From Cliona cf. orientalis (taxonomy: Eukaryota > Porifera > Demospongiae > Clionaida > Clionaidae): 64,000 nt of DNA. The notes below the pieces were generated by a model. That model saw only the letters and a list, made by a program, of their open reading frames with translations. It made no database searches and was not told the origin of the DNA. Made by a program: the position numbers and the translations under genes. Positions within the stretch are counted from its first letter, which is position 1; each line of letters begins with the position of its first letter. Positions 1 to 11,709 of the stretch are shown in pieces. The stretch covers positions 1,922,001-1,986,000 of the forward strand of contig OZ005694.1 in assembly GCA_963930775.1 (NCBI GenBank). The letters are read 5' to 3'.

Positions 1-2170
1 TTGATTGTGGGCTTCCGGTGGACATCCGGTGGTTAGTAGGCACTTGATTGAGAATGGTGGTCCTTGGGGAACAGGGTGGGGCTGTTTTGGGCGTGGCCTG
101 GCCCCTCCCTTCCGGCTCGGCTTCCGGTCCATGGAGGATATTAAATGAACACTTCCGGCTCTAGCAGCCACACCCCTGAGACCTGTGCAATTAAAAGGGC
201 GTGGTTACACAACATGCACCTCACTAATGACTTTGATGTGGTTTAGGTGTCATATCCCCCACCTCACGCCCACGCAATTTAATGGTACCTTAATGCCTCG
301 GGCCATAGCTACAGCTAGCGACGCGATCGAACGATCGGGGCGAAGCGCCGCGCGTTTCGAAAGGCCTGCTAAGCAGGTGCTGGCGCTAGCCACCAAGCCT
401 CGAGCGAAGCGAGAGACGAGGTCTGTTCATACCTGTCAGTAGTCGGTAGTAACGTTCGAGCAGAGCGAGAACGTTGCCATAGCACACTTGCTTGCTTTGC
501 TAAGGGGTGTGGCCTCCGCAACCGCTCCATCTGCGCATGCGCACGGTACCAATGGACAATCTTGCCCAGGCAGGATACTGTTTGTGCATGAACTATGTAC
601 TGTTAATAGATGATCATGCATGCTAGCCACACTATCCCATGATTATGACATTAAACATACTTCAATGTTACTATCGTGAAATAACACCTGACATAACACA
701 CATACACTAATTCATAGCATAATAAGTGATTGCATGACATAAGTGACAACACAATACATCAGCCACGCACACTATAGCTAGCAGGTGCTAAGTTAGTACA
801 GCATGAATATACATGCATGCACCACAATAATAGATGCCCTCGGGTATAGCAATTAAATACAGCTCCATATTATGTAGGGCAATCAGCAATTTTTAATCAC
901 ACCCACATTTACATGGATGAGAGTGAGATATTCAAGGCGTGTGATGAATAATAAGCATGCACTAAACATAATTTCATTATTATCACCTGAAGGTAGTAGC
1001 TAAAACTACAAATAGGGATAACCTTGCTGACCACTTGGATCAACCACACCCTTACTACTAGTGTATACTCACAGTGCTGGTGTACCTATGTAGCCAACCC
1101 CTTCATAAAAAGGACTACACTTTCTCTTTTATGCATGTGCCCCCCATATACATGCATACTAGAATGTTGTTTACATGGCTTGCAATACGATTGAGACTTG
1201 AGCTGTGAATTAGCTATGTGCGTGGCTGACCATAGACATTAGAGTACTGACAGGTCCTCTATATCATTCCACCACTCCATTCCATCATTCCAGTCCACCA
1301 AATCCAAACATCCAAAATCAAGAGTTATGCATGTACTTATTTAAGTGTCCATGGATGCTTATACCCGGGTCACTATGGTATTATCATAATGACATTCATC
1401 AGCTGTTTGGAAATAGTGACCAGCTATGAGAAAATGGGAAAGATAGCTAGTAGCGTAATGTGCCAATTACCGACAGGTATCAACTATCGGAAGTACGGGT
1501 ATCGATTATCGACATAGGGCCTTAGTATAGGCAGTGGGCGTGGCGCGTTTAATAATAACTTCGCGTGGTCGATCGCGACTCGCTTCTGTGCTTCAGGCTG
1601 GACTTTTGAAGGTAACTTTTGCTTCATTTGTGATAAGATGACCCTCACAGTGTCTTACTTTCTCAATACAGGGGCAAAGACGCGATGGTGCCGTTCCCGA
1701 GGCGCTTCTGCCAGGATTGAAAAAACGATAAAGATCGAACAAGCTCACCTATGAACATGAAGTTGTCTCAGTAGTTAGAGCTCATGATTATGCACCTGCT
1801 AATATTTTTTATATAATTTTCTTACTCTTGGATTGCATGCACTGTGATGACAAAGCTCCAAGTGACGATAATTGATTGTATTGAAAGTATACGGTGTGCC
1901 GATACGTACCGACTGTTGATAATTGGCATTCGCAATTATAAGCTAAAATTGCCATTGCAGACGTATTTTGATCGGCAGCCCCCTGAGACTTTAGGTACTT
2001 GTAGCCCTGGCGACCCCCTACCTTTTGGTCCAAATTCGAAGTTCAGGCGATGTTCCTAAGCAACAGCACACGCGGGAGAAAACCGTATGTCGATAATTGG
2101 CAGTTTACGCTAGTAGCTAGCTATGAAATAGCTAATTATCATGAATTTGCTTAAGCTTTCTAGCTAGCTA
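1..2170. other. intergenic DNA, no gene recognised
   Basis: No long reading frame with a recognisable product is visible on either strand. The first 550 bases are relatively rich in CpG and GC boxes (GGGCGTGG). An intron-like stretch occurs on the plus strand near 1611-1671, with GTAACT at one end and a pyrimidine run ending in CAATACAG at the other, but no convincing flanking exons. Confidence 0.5.
532..543. promoter_or_regulatory. NRF1-like palindrome
   Basis: TGCGCATGCGCA matches the animal NRF1 consensus (YGCGCAYGCGCR). It lies in a locally CpG-rich stretch. No transcript can be tied to it from sequence alone, so a promoter role is inference. Confidence 0.3.
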
Positions 2171-2177
2171 CAAAGTT

Positions 2178-2550
2178 GATCAGCTATAAGACAAGGGACC
2201 ATTTGGGACTTTTATTCTGCTCCATAGTATATATTTGTGTCCATATATACACTGATAGTCATGTATACTCTTCGTAGAAAGTAAATTGGATATTATGTGA
2301 CCTCCTATGAGAAAAGGGACCATTTGGGAAAGACAATTAGCTACCACAGTTGAAAATTTAAAATTTCCTGGGGGAGCATACCTTAGCTGGATTTGTGGTG
2401 GGCATAGCTTGCCACAGATATGTATTAATTTGATTACCATTCCCAGCCCCCCTACTCCAAAACATCTTCCTACACCACTGTCAAACTTCTTGGCCATGGG
2501 GCATACACTTTTAGGAGAATTCGGTAATTTTTTGATAAACAAGATATGCT
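2178..2550. repeat. dispersed repeat with GGGACCATTTGGG ends
   Basis: Two near-copies of a terminus lie in the same orientation at about 2178-2212 and 2297-2331, sharing GGGACCATTTGGGA. It is the same terminus seen at both ends of the complete element at 30581-30962. The segment 2440-2540 is also related, in reverse orientation, to the direct repeats at 57755-58027 and 59637-59906 (shared blocks around AAAACATCTT, CATGGGGCATA and TTTTAGGAGA). This is a degraded copy of a dispersed element and not a gene. Confidence 0.5.
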
Positions 2551-2551
2551 A

Positions 2552-3253
2552 CAGTGCAACCAAGCAAGAGAGCAAAACTTTTTAAAACCATATTTTTGGG
2601 CTAAAAACTACACAGACAGACCTACTTGATATCAAAATGGCCACAACAATCATTTTTATTGTGTTTTACAAAATTGCAAATTTCCCATATATAGCTAATA
2701 CAGAAGCCACATATGTGCAGGCCCGTTTTCATAGATTTTTCACTGATTTTGGATAAAAGTGGCTGTATCTTGGAAGTGGTAAGGAGTCAAGACTTCAAAT
2801 TTGGGATTTAGTAACTTTACTACAAGTGCTATCAGCCCACCAAGTGGAATTTCTTAACTAGAACTAAATAGGAAAAAATGTGCCTAACATATTTGGCCCT
2901 CCGAAAGGGATTTTAGGACAATATCTGGTTAGCAAAACACTGCACAGCCTCTACACTCATGTCCAATGAACTTTATATGGATGTGCATGACTGGGTAGAG
3001 CGCACACCCTTAACCGAAAACAATACTCATTTAATGTGCCTAACATATTTTGGAGAGCCATATTATCTCATGAAGCCATAAAAATGGAAATAATCATGGT
3101 TACATCCCATAATTTAAATCCTATGTAGAGTTTATGTTGAAGAAGATTGGTACCAAATTTCAAACTCTTATCTATAATAGATTTTATTTTATGAGTCAAA
3201 ATAGGCTCAAATTCTGAAATAAAAAAGTTTTGCTCTCTTGCTTGGTTGCACTG
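2552..3253. mobile_element. Tc1/mariner-like MITE with TA duplication
   Basis: The left end CAGTGCAACCAAGCAAGAG recurs inverted at the right end, giving arms of about 33 bp. TA lies immediately outside both ends (2550-2551 and 3254-3255). CAGTG-type termini with a TA target fit the Tc1/mariner superfamily. The interior has no transposase frame, so it is non-autonomous. Confidence 0.75.
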
Positions 3254-3433
3254 TAGTCACGATGAATTCAATTTCATATCTTGTGATAAGAACTGATTTA
3301 AGACTTGCCGTATTCATGCTAATAGAATGCAAGCCAAAAATAATTAAATTTCGCACAAATTTTCTGGTGAAGTCGTCACACGCTCCATTAAAGAAGCCAC
3401 AATATGCAGGGCGTGGTTTTGTTGGAGGGGGAG

Positions 3434-3790
3434 GTTAAGGATACATACTAAGCTAAAGACTCCAAATCAGCACATACCCAGCATGCTGCATCTATTTGCA
3501 CCCTAATGAAGTAAGTTTTGTGAAGATCTCAACTGATTCATTGTGCTTATGAGTCGCTCAGATGCCTAGATCTTGAGATCTGCGCTTTTTATGCTGAGAC
3601 AAAACCGATTATTTTACCCGGCAGATGGGGTGCAGATCAACCCGGCGACGCTACTGATAATAACAAGGGGTGACAGCATCCCAAGCACAATGAGGGTGCT
3701 TCTAAGGGTCTGAGAGTCTCTAATTTAAAAGAGTGTAGATCCCATTGGATGAGGTATCTAACCTATTTGAAAAGTAACTAGCTAGCTATA
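3434..3790 (+). repeat. dispersed repeat R1, copy 1
   Basis: Recognised by blocks shared with 10313-11240, 39380-39750 and 43108-43270: TATTTGCAC, GCCTAGA.CTTGAG, GCAGATCAACC, ATAGCATCCCAAG and GAGGGTGCT. No coding capacity is seen. It is distantly related to repeat R2 (5475-5870 and 54744-55110), which shares the GCCTAGA...ACCGATT...TTTACCC core. Confidence 0.55.
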
Positions 3791-3991
3791 ACCATAAAAG
3801 CATGAAAGTTCAACTTACTGTGAGTATGGTTTTCTATTACACAAAAAGAAAGTATAATATTAAGCCAAGACTATAACTATAGTTGGCTTGCTAGCTATAG
3901 CAATGCATAATGAATTTTGAGTCGGCTACAAAATAAGCATGCGGGTGGGTGATGGGAAACAATGAATCAAGTTACAGTGGTCTTATAATTA

Positions 3992-4547
3992 CCGTACCCT
4001 CGCGAAAGAGGGCCCATGGGCGGTGCACCTTACATTGGGGCAAGAATGGGGGGTGGGCCGATATTCGAGGTATCAGTATCGCATTTATACGCGAAAGAGC
4101 GCCCAGGTAAGTTACCCACGCTGGCTTCATAGTATGAATAGTAGCAGCGCCTACTATTGATTTCAGCCTTATTCAAGCACGGTTACCAATTCAGAGCAAG
4201 GGCAGCCGCGATTCTTCACCGTGTGTCATTGAGTGCAGCTCTATTAAGTGGGCGTGGCTACGATCGCTAGCCGTGTGCGTTAGTTTATTTCTGCTGAAAC
4301 GTGGGATAAAGCTAGCTAGGCTTAGTTTTACAGCTGTTTAGCACGTTACTTATCGATCATACGAAGTTCAGTCCTCATAAACCAGCCATTTGAGCTGCGT
4401 TTTCAAGGGCAGCTACACATGGGCGCATATTTGAGTAAACACTAGACCTTTAATAGCAGGAAATTGAGCCCAAAGTGGGGGGGGGGGGGGGGGGGGGGGG
4501 GGGGTGGGCGGACATTCCGTAGTGGGCCCTCTTTCGCGAGGGTACGG
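3992..4547. mobile_element. CCGTA-type MITE, TA-flanked, with poly-G
   Basis: Inverted ends CCGTACCCTCGCGAAAGAGG are near-perfect over 26 bp. TA flanks both ends (3990-3991 and 4548-4549). The interior repeats a short form of the end (CGCGAAAGAG near 4090) and carries a 28-bp G run at 4477-4504. It shares its first five bases and TA target with the elements at 41898-42076 and 42600-43027. No transposase is encoded. Confidence 0.75.
4477..4504 (+). repeat. poly-G tract, 28 bp
   Basis: Uninterrupted run of G inside the MITE at 3992-4547. The length may be inexact because homopolymers are difficult to sequence. Confidence 0.8.
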
Positions 4548-4559
4548 TAATAGCATCAT

Positions 4560-5470
4560 GCATAAACATCCTAAAGTATCCCACCTATGATGTAGATCAG
4601 AGCTACTGCCAGCCAATACATAATCATTATTATATATAAGCCCTGTGGCTATAGGGCAATATATTATCATGATTATTGATACATGACATTGTACTAGCCC
4701 CAGTTTGTGATCTGGGAAGTATATATGACCAATTGATGTTTTGAATTACTCCAAATTAATGCCCTGCTACACAGCTAGTGTCTACTATACCCACTCAGTG
4801 AGAGAAGTTAAGGAAGATGTCTCAATTAATTATTCAAACTGTTCTCTATTTCATTTTCAAAGAAGTATTACTTGATTGCACCTGCAACTAGAGCTCTGTA
4901 GAGCACATATGAAGAGGTTTTGGCTGAAAAGAGAAATTTAGACACCTATGCAAGGCGCTAAAATGTTCAAAAAGTAGACGAATTAACACATATTCTCACT
5001 AGCTAGTAGGTCTAGCAGGTCGATGAGTCTCCATTGACCCAAGTTGGCTAGACTTAAACATCAAAAATGACGGATGTTAACGACCTCGAATAGATACAGT
5101 TGTCAACTTATTCCATTCTTGTTGAAGCGCTTTACTTATTTCCAGCGGAAAAAGTAAATCCATTGAATAGTTGGAAAGTTATGACGATGCTTCATTCAGG
5201 AGGGCGGGTCCCCTCCATATGTTTTGTATTGGGCTAAATGACGTAATGCACTTGGTATTTATCTGTTTTGACGGATGAAGACAATGACGTTTGTGCAACA
5301 TTTTTTGGTCATTGCGTTTCCAAAGGATCAAAGTTGAATAATCCAGGGGAAAAAGTCATACAGACATAAGACAAGGTTGTTGTGGCCATTTTAAGCCAGA
5401 TTTAGCTGCTTATGTCCATAGACTCCTGTATAAACTAGACAGCATATGCGCCAAAAGGTGGAAATTTTTT
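4560..5470. other. intergenic, degraded family-flank repeat
   Basis: Blocks at about 4565-4740 (dinucleotide-rich, GTGATCTGGGAA) and 4840-4880 (TTTCATTTTCAAAGAAGT) match sequence lying 3' of several family copies (11285, 17095, 41610, 55800, 60150, 61000). No gene is seen in the rest. Confidence 0.45.
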
Positions 5471-5474
5471 CACA

Positions 5475-5870
5475 TTAGTAAGTATAGCAAATTTCCCCAA
5501 CTTCTTGCCCCGCGCGCCCTGTAGCCAGCGTAGTATTGAGGCACTCATGTAGCGGTTTCATGATGTGACGACCCTTTCCAACACAGTGCTTGAGCATGCG
5601 CAGTCGCATCCGCATACTAAAAGAGTGGGTGTGGTCAATAAACCACAGGCATACTGAACAGAAAATGCACAATTTGTAGCACTAGTAAGCCTTTTTGAGA
5701 AATTCGAAGGGCCTATAAACAAATTTTCACCGATATCTACCGATTGGTTGTGCTTATAGCATGCACAGACGCCTAGAACTCGAGATCTGGCGATTTTCGT
5801 GCCGACAACAGACAAACCGATTGCTTTACCCCTTGCGCATGTGCGCGGGGGCGCGGGGTACATGCGCGCG
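5475..5870. repeat. dispersed repeat R2, copy 1
   Basis: This block recurs inverted at 54744-55110. Shared features are the CATGCGCA...GGGGTAAAGCAATCGG end (here as its complement), the TGCCGACAAC block, the CACAGGCATGCTGAACAG-like stretch and GGAAAGGGTCGTCA. CpG-containing words such as GCGCATGCGC are more frequent here than in neighbours. No coding capacity was recognised. Confidence 0.6.
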
Positions 5871-6086
5871 GGGTAATGAATGCACAGGAGTGCAGAACCC
5901 TCACCACTCGTCGAACATTCACAGTACTAATAAACTAATAAAATTAATGATAATGAATTCTAAAGGGGCGAGGATTCACTAAGAGCAATTGATTACTAGA
6001 TCTATTATAATTGCACGCATAATTATTATAGAACAGCTAATTATTAGCTAATAGAGATCTAACGAAAATGTGTAGCTGAAAAGTTA

Positions 6087-6310
6087 GGCTCCTCCAAATC
6101 AATTAGTAGTTTCTCATCCCCCTTAATTTCCGCCCGCATGCATTTTGTGATTAGGAGCACAATGCAAAAGTATACCGCCTCTTTTTTCCAAGCGATTTTG
6201 ACGACCATTTCCATCAAAAATTACACATATTGACGACCATTACCACCGCCCGCCCGCATCAATTTTGAGCTCAGAGGGGATGAAAAACTACTAATTGATT
6301 TGGAGGGGCC
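6087..6310. mobile_element. PIF/Harbinger-like MITE (TTA duplication)
   Basis: Terminal inverted repeats GGCTCCTCCAAATCAATTAG and its near-complement frame 224 bp. TTA lies directly outside each end (6084-6086 and 6311-6313). The paralogous flank of copy K near 61421-61430 reads GAAAAGTTATCACTC without the insert, which is an empty site showing TTA was duplicated. A three-base TTA/TAA target and GG-starting ends fit the PIF/Harbinger superfamily. It is non-autonomous. Confidence 0.8.
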
Positions 6311-6379
6311 TTATCATTCAAATATTCAATTTTGCAGTTTAAGTTAATCTTTACTGTTTACATTTGCTTCGATCATTTC

Positions 6380-9300
6380 GTTTTAATAGAAGCGTGGTAA
6401 TGGGTTGAGAAGTAAAATTGATCAGCAAGTCAAGTTCAGGATCTATAATTCGCTCGTGAGCGATGTCATCATCATCATCATCGATGACATCATGGCCCTG
6501 ATCTCGTCAACCAGCACTGAGACAAGGCTTGATCAAACTCCACACAACAATGACACAGAATTGAGCAAACGTGATTCGAATTGACACCATAAGCAATTTT
6601 GATTTTGAGTCAGTAGACTCCCATCTATACAGAGTTCCAGAACTCAAAATAATAAGATTCAGCAAGGTAGAACTCTAACGTCTAGTCGCTTGTAAACATT
6701 ATTGATTGATATGATATAAAATAAGAAGGCTATGAACAGGAACAGTGCAAATAGCTACAATCAGTTTTGGATTGTCTACTGAAGTAACTGTGAGTAGAAC
6801 CAGAAGTACTCCTCGAACAAGAAGCATTGCTCCAAACCAGTATCGGTGCTTATCCTTCAAAGGAGAGAAGTAAGCATCGTAAACAGGGGCTAGCTTGTTG
6901 ATCCACAAGAGTGGCCTTAGATGAGACACTCTCCTCAAAGGCTGAATGAACAGAAGCAGGAGTGTGTAGGGAAGCCACAGTAATATAAAAGTAGCAATGG
7001 CCACTGCAAAAAGGTAGATGTGAGGGTGCTGGCAGTAGCGTAGGTTTCCATCAAGGTACCACACAGCATAGGAAGTATTCTGTGGGTACTGTGCTATCAC
7101 TGCAACTGAGGTGGCATCTATCACAGTACGAAGGAGCTTCATGTAAGATAGAAGGAAGAGTGTGGCTAGAAGAGGAACAGCTCTGCTACCGATGAGGTTA
7201 GTGAGGCGAGAGGAGTAGCGGCAAGCAACAATGATAACACCAGCAATGGCCCAGATGTAGAATGGGAATAGAAACTGCAGCCATGTCTTCCAATAAGTAT
7301 CCAGTCCTACAAAGAAGCAAGAATCGATTTCAAAATCCAAGTTGAGCCAGGCAATGAAAACATGAAGAAATATGAATGCTTGAATGTCTGTGGAAAAGAG
7401 TATCATTTTGTAGGCCCATACAAAATTGGCATAGAAAATTATTCCATTAATGAGTCCTTGAGTGGCAGTGAGGTTGAATGCAAGGATAAAGAACACAAGG
7501 AGGACACCAGCAGCAGCAAAGGCAAGCAGGAGTGCCACTTTATTGCTGTTGGGACATTCAATGCACCGAGAAGATCCAATTGCCAAGCTAAAGCTGTCCA
7601 TGCAGGCACCACACAGGATGCCGGTTCGATTGGAGGCACACTGCTTGCTGGGATCATCTCCAATGTTGACTGTCTTGTTGCCTGACTTGCAGTAGAGTAG
7701 TGGACAGAATCTGTTGTACATGATACCAGTGCTATTACTCTCATTGAAAGTTGCATTCACCCACACAGTGCCGTTCCACTGCACGAGACCAGTTTTGTTT
7801 TTTACAAAACAACTGAAGCCATTGTTAGCCAAGATAGGATAACAGCTGCATGTGGTTTCATCGTGATTAAGAGTAAGTCCTGGAGGGCAGCCTGGGAATA
7901 AGGTGATATTTATGAAAATCGGGGTTGTTAGGAGGTCAATATCAATACAACCAGACTGATTATACAAATTATAATCAGATATTTGATTCTTTTATATCTG
8001 AAGATATCGTATTCTTTTGATTCATTGCTAATGTAACCAGATACTGGAAGGGATGATGTTTGTAACAATAAAAGTTCATAATCATGATGTTTTGAGAAAA
8101 TGGTATAATTGAAAGGAACACATTTTTCACTATCAGTTACCAGTTGCAATTTATCTTGTTTTGAGTGAGAATCTGAATAAAGGGATCTGGCATGGATCGT
8201 ACCAACTGTAGTGCCAAAGTCATAACCCACTATTATACATGCAGGTAATGTGATGGCTTCACCACGATAAACACTGGTGTTTCTGAAAATATATGAGATA
8301 TTAGCACACTGTGGTTTACCATTGGAGTCACAGAGACACACACGCTGAGGAGCAGAGGATACTGGAGATAGGGTTTCGTCGAAGCAAGGGTCAAAGGAAA
8401 TGTTTAGTTCACGGTGGGAACCTTCATCTGGAAGAAAACAGTGAGGTTTTCCTTGTTCATTCACAAAACTTATGAAATATGCAGAACATGACTTAGCTCT
8501 TACGTTGAGGCCAGGGTAAAAGGAGATGTCATCGTGATCATTGCCTGGACAGAGACTGAGGTTTTCCCTGTTTATTCACAAAATCTACGAAATGTACACT
8601 ACATGAGCGATCCCTTACACTTGCTCCATACATGTGGTGACCAACACCATGTTGTGCATAGTTTTCTGTAAAAAATACTTGAGCGGAGTAGTCTGTGATC
8701 ATGAATATACAAGGTGGTGAAGACTGAGAATACACTGCTCCACCAACATCAAATGCTGTGTTGTTGATAAACTGAATACTCGACTGATATCCCACTGTGG
8801 TCACGAGTAATGATGGCATGCTACTATATAGAGCACCTCCTTGAAATGCAGAGTTGTTGAAAAAGAATATTTTGGAATAATTACTAACAATGATAGCGGG
8901 GTGGACACCTGCTTCTATGTAAATTGCACCACCATTGACTTGTGCTGAATTCGTGATGAACTTTAATATGTTTTATTAGTGTTAATAATTATGTAAAATA
9001 CATTGCTCCTCCAGCTGATGCTCTATTGTCGTAAAATTCAATACCACTTGTGTTTACATGAGCAATTGAATTCTTTAATGATAGAGCTCTTCCATAAGCT
9101 GCATGGTTGTATTTAAATATCACACATGATTCAGCACCTATAGTGATCATTCCATCATATATGGCCACCGCTCCACCATTATGTCTGGCAATATTATTCA
9201 TAAAGATCACCCTTGCTTTAGCATCAATGTGTATCATTGCATTCCACACAGTCATTGCTCCTCCATAATTGTTACATGTTAGGTTGACAAAGTACACAGT

Positions 9301-10118
9301 TGCACCTGTTGTGATGTCAAGTGAAGATTTGAGCTCAGGGTGAGTGGTTTCTAGATACACTGCGGTACTTGACGATAGTTTTGAAGAGAGGATCCCTAAA
9401 ATACTGTCACTAAAGTTTACATTTCCTGTTAATGTAGCTACACTAGAATATGCCATTATAATTGATTGACTTTGATGTCTGTAGGACTGAAATGTGCTAT
9501 TGCTCACAATTATCCCATCACTAAGATTATTTATAATAAAGCAGTTTTCTTTGAATGTACAGTTATCCAGTAAAGCTTGACATTGTGTGCCTCTGGCTAT
9601 AATAAGAATAAAAGAAATGAGGTCGTTAATGCCAGAGTAGCCATAGAGGTTGGAGCTTTTCACTGTAATGTGGCTCGTTTTAAGCTTTATTGCAGGACAT
9701 CTCATTGTCAGGGTTGTAATATTCACCAAGCTGACATTGATTAATTGAATAAGTGTGCACTTTGGTTCAACAACTTGCATACCAAATTGATGGTCAATGA
9801 CGACATTCTCTCTGGATTCTGCAGCTCCTTTCATGATAAATGAGTGAAAATTTTGTACAGTCAAGTCCTTTGTATAGTTGTGGACTCCACACATGAATAT
9901 CAGTGTTATATTGACATAGTTTTGTAAAAAGAACTCACTGCTATGCTCAGCTAAGTGGTCCATTGTGTGACAGAGCTGACTAGGTGGGCAGCTGCTGTTT
10001 CCAGGGCAAGAGCTGAGAGGCTCCGTTGGTGAGACGTAATACACCCCATCCTTCTTGGTCTCAGCTAGCACATAAATCAGTCCAAATAGTAAGATAGGCG
10101 AGACAAAGAAGTCTTCAT
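6380..10118 (-). pseudogene. copy A: beta-helix multi-pass membrane protein
   Basis: Homologous over its whole length to copies H and K: N-terminal Cys module, GGA-repeat ectodomain, CxxC juxtamembrane module, multi-pass membrane part and acidic tail. It belongs to the type-1 N-terminus group (LAET...YYVSPTEPL). The likely start is the ATG at 10116-10118. Lesions visible by comparison with siblings: a one-base loss in the signal peptide, a small deletion with stops near 8960-8990, a tandem duplication of about 110 bp around 8440-8590, a frameshift near 7975, and four extra bases near 6760. Open pieces are 8989-10071, 8538-8819, 7928-8464 and 6699-7967. The membrane core (about 6770-7500) is well preserved. 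It is a pseudogene that could still donate sequence in gene conversion. Confidence 0.85.
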
Positions 10119-10204
10119 TTTTTCACTTTATCAGCTCTATATTTTGTCATGCAGAAGGAGCATGCACAGACACGCAGCTATATATCTAGTGAGGTTGACT
10201 TAAG

Positions 10205-10309
10205 TACAGCTGGTCAAGCATGGGTGGTAGAGAGGTTAAGAAGCCACAATAAGCAGTGTTATGGTTTTGGCTTCTTTAACTCTCTACCACCCATGCTTGA
10301 CCAGCTGTA
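10205..10309. repeat. 42-bp-arm palindrome upstream of copy A
   Basis: Arms 10205-10246 and 10268-10309 are inverted copies (TACAGCTGGTCAAGCATGGG...) with two mismatches and a 21-base spacer. Copy F's flank (about 39297-39330) carries one shortened arm only, so the palindrome may have arisen by local inverted duplication. Confidence 0.8.
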
Positions 10310-10312
10310 ATA

Positions 10313-11240
10313 CTAGGCTAAGGACTACAGATCAGCACACACGTGACACACTGCATCTATTTGTACACTATAATAAAGTAGATTTATTAACATTTCATTA
10401 ATTGTTCAGATGCGTAGACCTTGAACAAATGTATATAGCTACACGATGATGAAACAGCAAACAAATCAGTTACAGGACATTAAATTAAATGTGTACTCAA
10501 CCATCTCGGGCTAAAGTGTATGTCTTTGTGTACACAACGTACAGAATTACAATTCATACATACTGCGCTTGATTTGCATGACATTGTAGAAAATTAAATT
10601 AAAATTTAATTCGAAGGGCCGAGGACCATAGTGGGCTAACCCCAAATTAAATGTGGAGAATTGTCTAAAATGCCCAAAAATGGACTAAGAACCATACATT
10701 GTACTCTACCAAGTTACTAAAATTTTCAGAAATGTGAATTTTCTGCAGCTCATGAGACACATTTTTAACATAGTATTATTTTCATGATTCGGGGGGTTAA
10801 TTCAACATCTGTGGGTTAGCCCACTATGGTTCTCAGCCCTTTTATTGAGTACGGAGATAATTTCAATTACTAGGCTGAAGTTTAATACTATTATACATGG
10901 CCTATAGCTACAATTGCACTTGTGTGGTGCAAGTGAGATCCTTCCATGAGGTCTGGCAATTTTTATGCTGAGTTAAAAGTGATTATTTTACTCTGGCCAA
11001 TGCAGCAGATTGGATGCAGATCAACCGACATGCACCACCTTGGCATCGCAAGTGATAATGATTTAAAGGTGATAGCATCCCAAGTGCATGCATTGAAGGT
11101 GCTTCTAAAGGCCTAAGGGTCTCTTAAGAATGTAGATTCCATTCATGATTGGATGAAGTAGTTATTAAACAAATTGCGACTGTAACCATGATGGCATGAA
11201 AAGTTCAAAAACTATAATATCTTGTGAATGTGGTTCAAGT
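10313..11240 (+). repeat. dispersed repeat R1, copy 2, interrupted
   Basis: The R1 blocks occur at 10313-10429 and resume at about 10950-11240. In copy 39380-39750 the same blocks are contiguous. The intervening 520 bases are therefore an insertion or rearrangement, and include the hairpin element at 10614-10842. Confidence 0.6.
10614..10842. mobile_element. 229-bp hairpin MITE
   Basis: Left end AAGGGCCGAGGACCATAGTG and right end CACTATGGTTCTCAGCCCTT are inverted copies over about 29 bp with few mismatches. It sits within the material splitting an R1 repeat. A target duplication is not clear. Confidence 0.6.
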
Positions 11241-11284
11241 GATTGGAACATAATAACCTGAGTGGTATTGCAGCTATATTCAGC

Positions 11285-11480
11285 TTTTATAATTTTGTGC
11301 AGGGCTGTTACTAAATTTTTGTGCATAGCATCAAGTATCCTTGAAGTAGGGACCTAGATCAAAGTATCACCAGCTAGGGTAATATCATGATAATTATTGA
11401 TGTCCTTGTGGTAGAGTGAGTATATGTGCCAGCTGCCAGTGCATATCTGGCCCCAATTTGTGATCTGAAAAACATAGCTA
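11285..11480 (+). repeat. flank repeat block R3
   Basis: Matches 17095-17300 and 41610-41830 (TTTTATAATTTTGTGCAGG, GATGTAGATCAAAGC-like, CAGCTGCCAGTACACATCTGG-like words). It lies on the 3' side of family copies, so it was probably copied together with the genes. Confidence 0.5.
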
Positions 11481-11639
11481 GCTATACTACTATAATATAC
11501 AGGTATAAGTAGCTAGTCCATACTTGTCTCAGAGTTGGTCATAATATTATATTATTATTAAAAATAGAATGTGCATCCACATACAAACACGCATGCGTGC
11601 ATGCATGCATGCATGCACGCACTGCACGCATGCACATGT

Positions 11640-11642
<3 letters not shown>

Positions 11643-11708
<66 letters not shown>
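11643..11708. repeat. (CA)n microsatellite
   Basis: About 33 uninterrupted CA units, preceded by a GCATGCATGC-rich stretch from 11590. Confidence 0.95.

Positions 11709-11709
<1 letters not shown>

Noticed and set aside
2180-2585. Overlapping frames of 120 and 92 aa on both strands
   Set aside because: They fall in a dispersed repeat and run into the end of the Tc1/mariner-like MITE.
7362-7756. Opposite-strand and shifted frames of about 105 aa over the Cys/membrane junction (also at 33767-34167, 49737-50090, 62472-62875)
   Set aside because: Present at the same place in every family copy because the DNA is conserved; they are shadows of the real frame.
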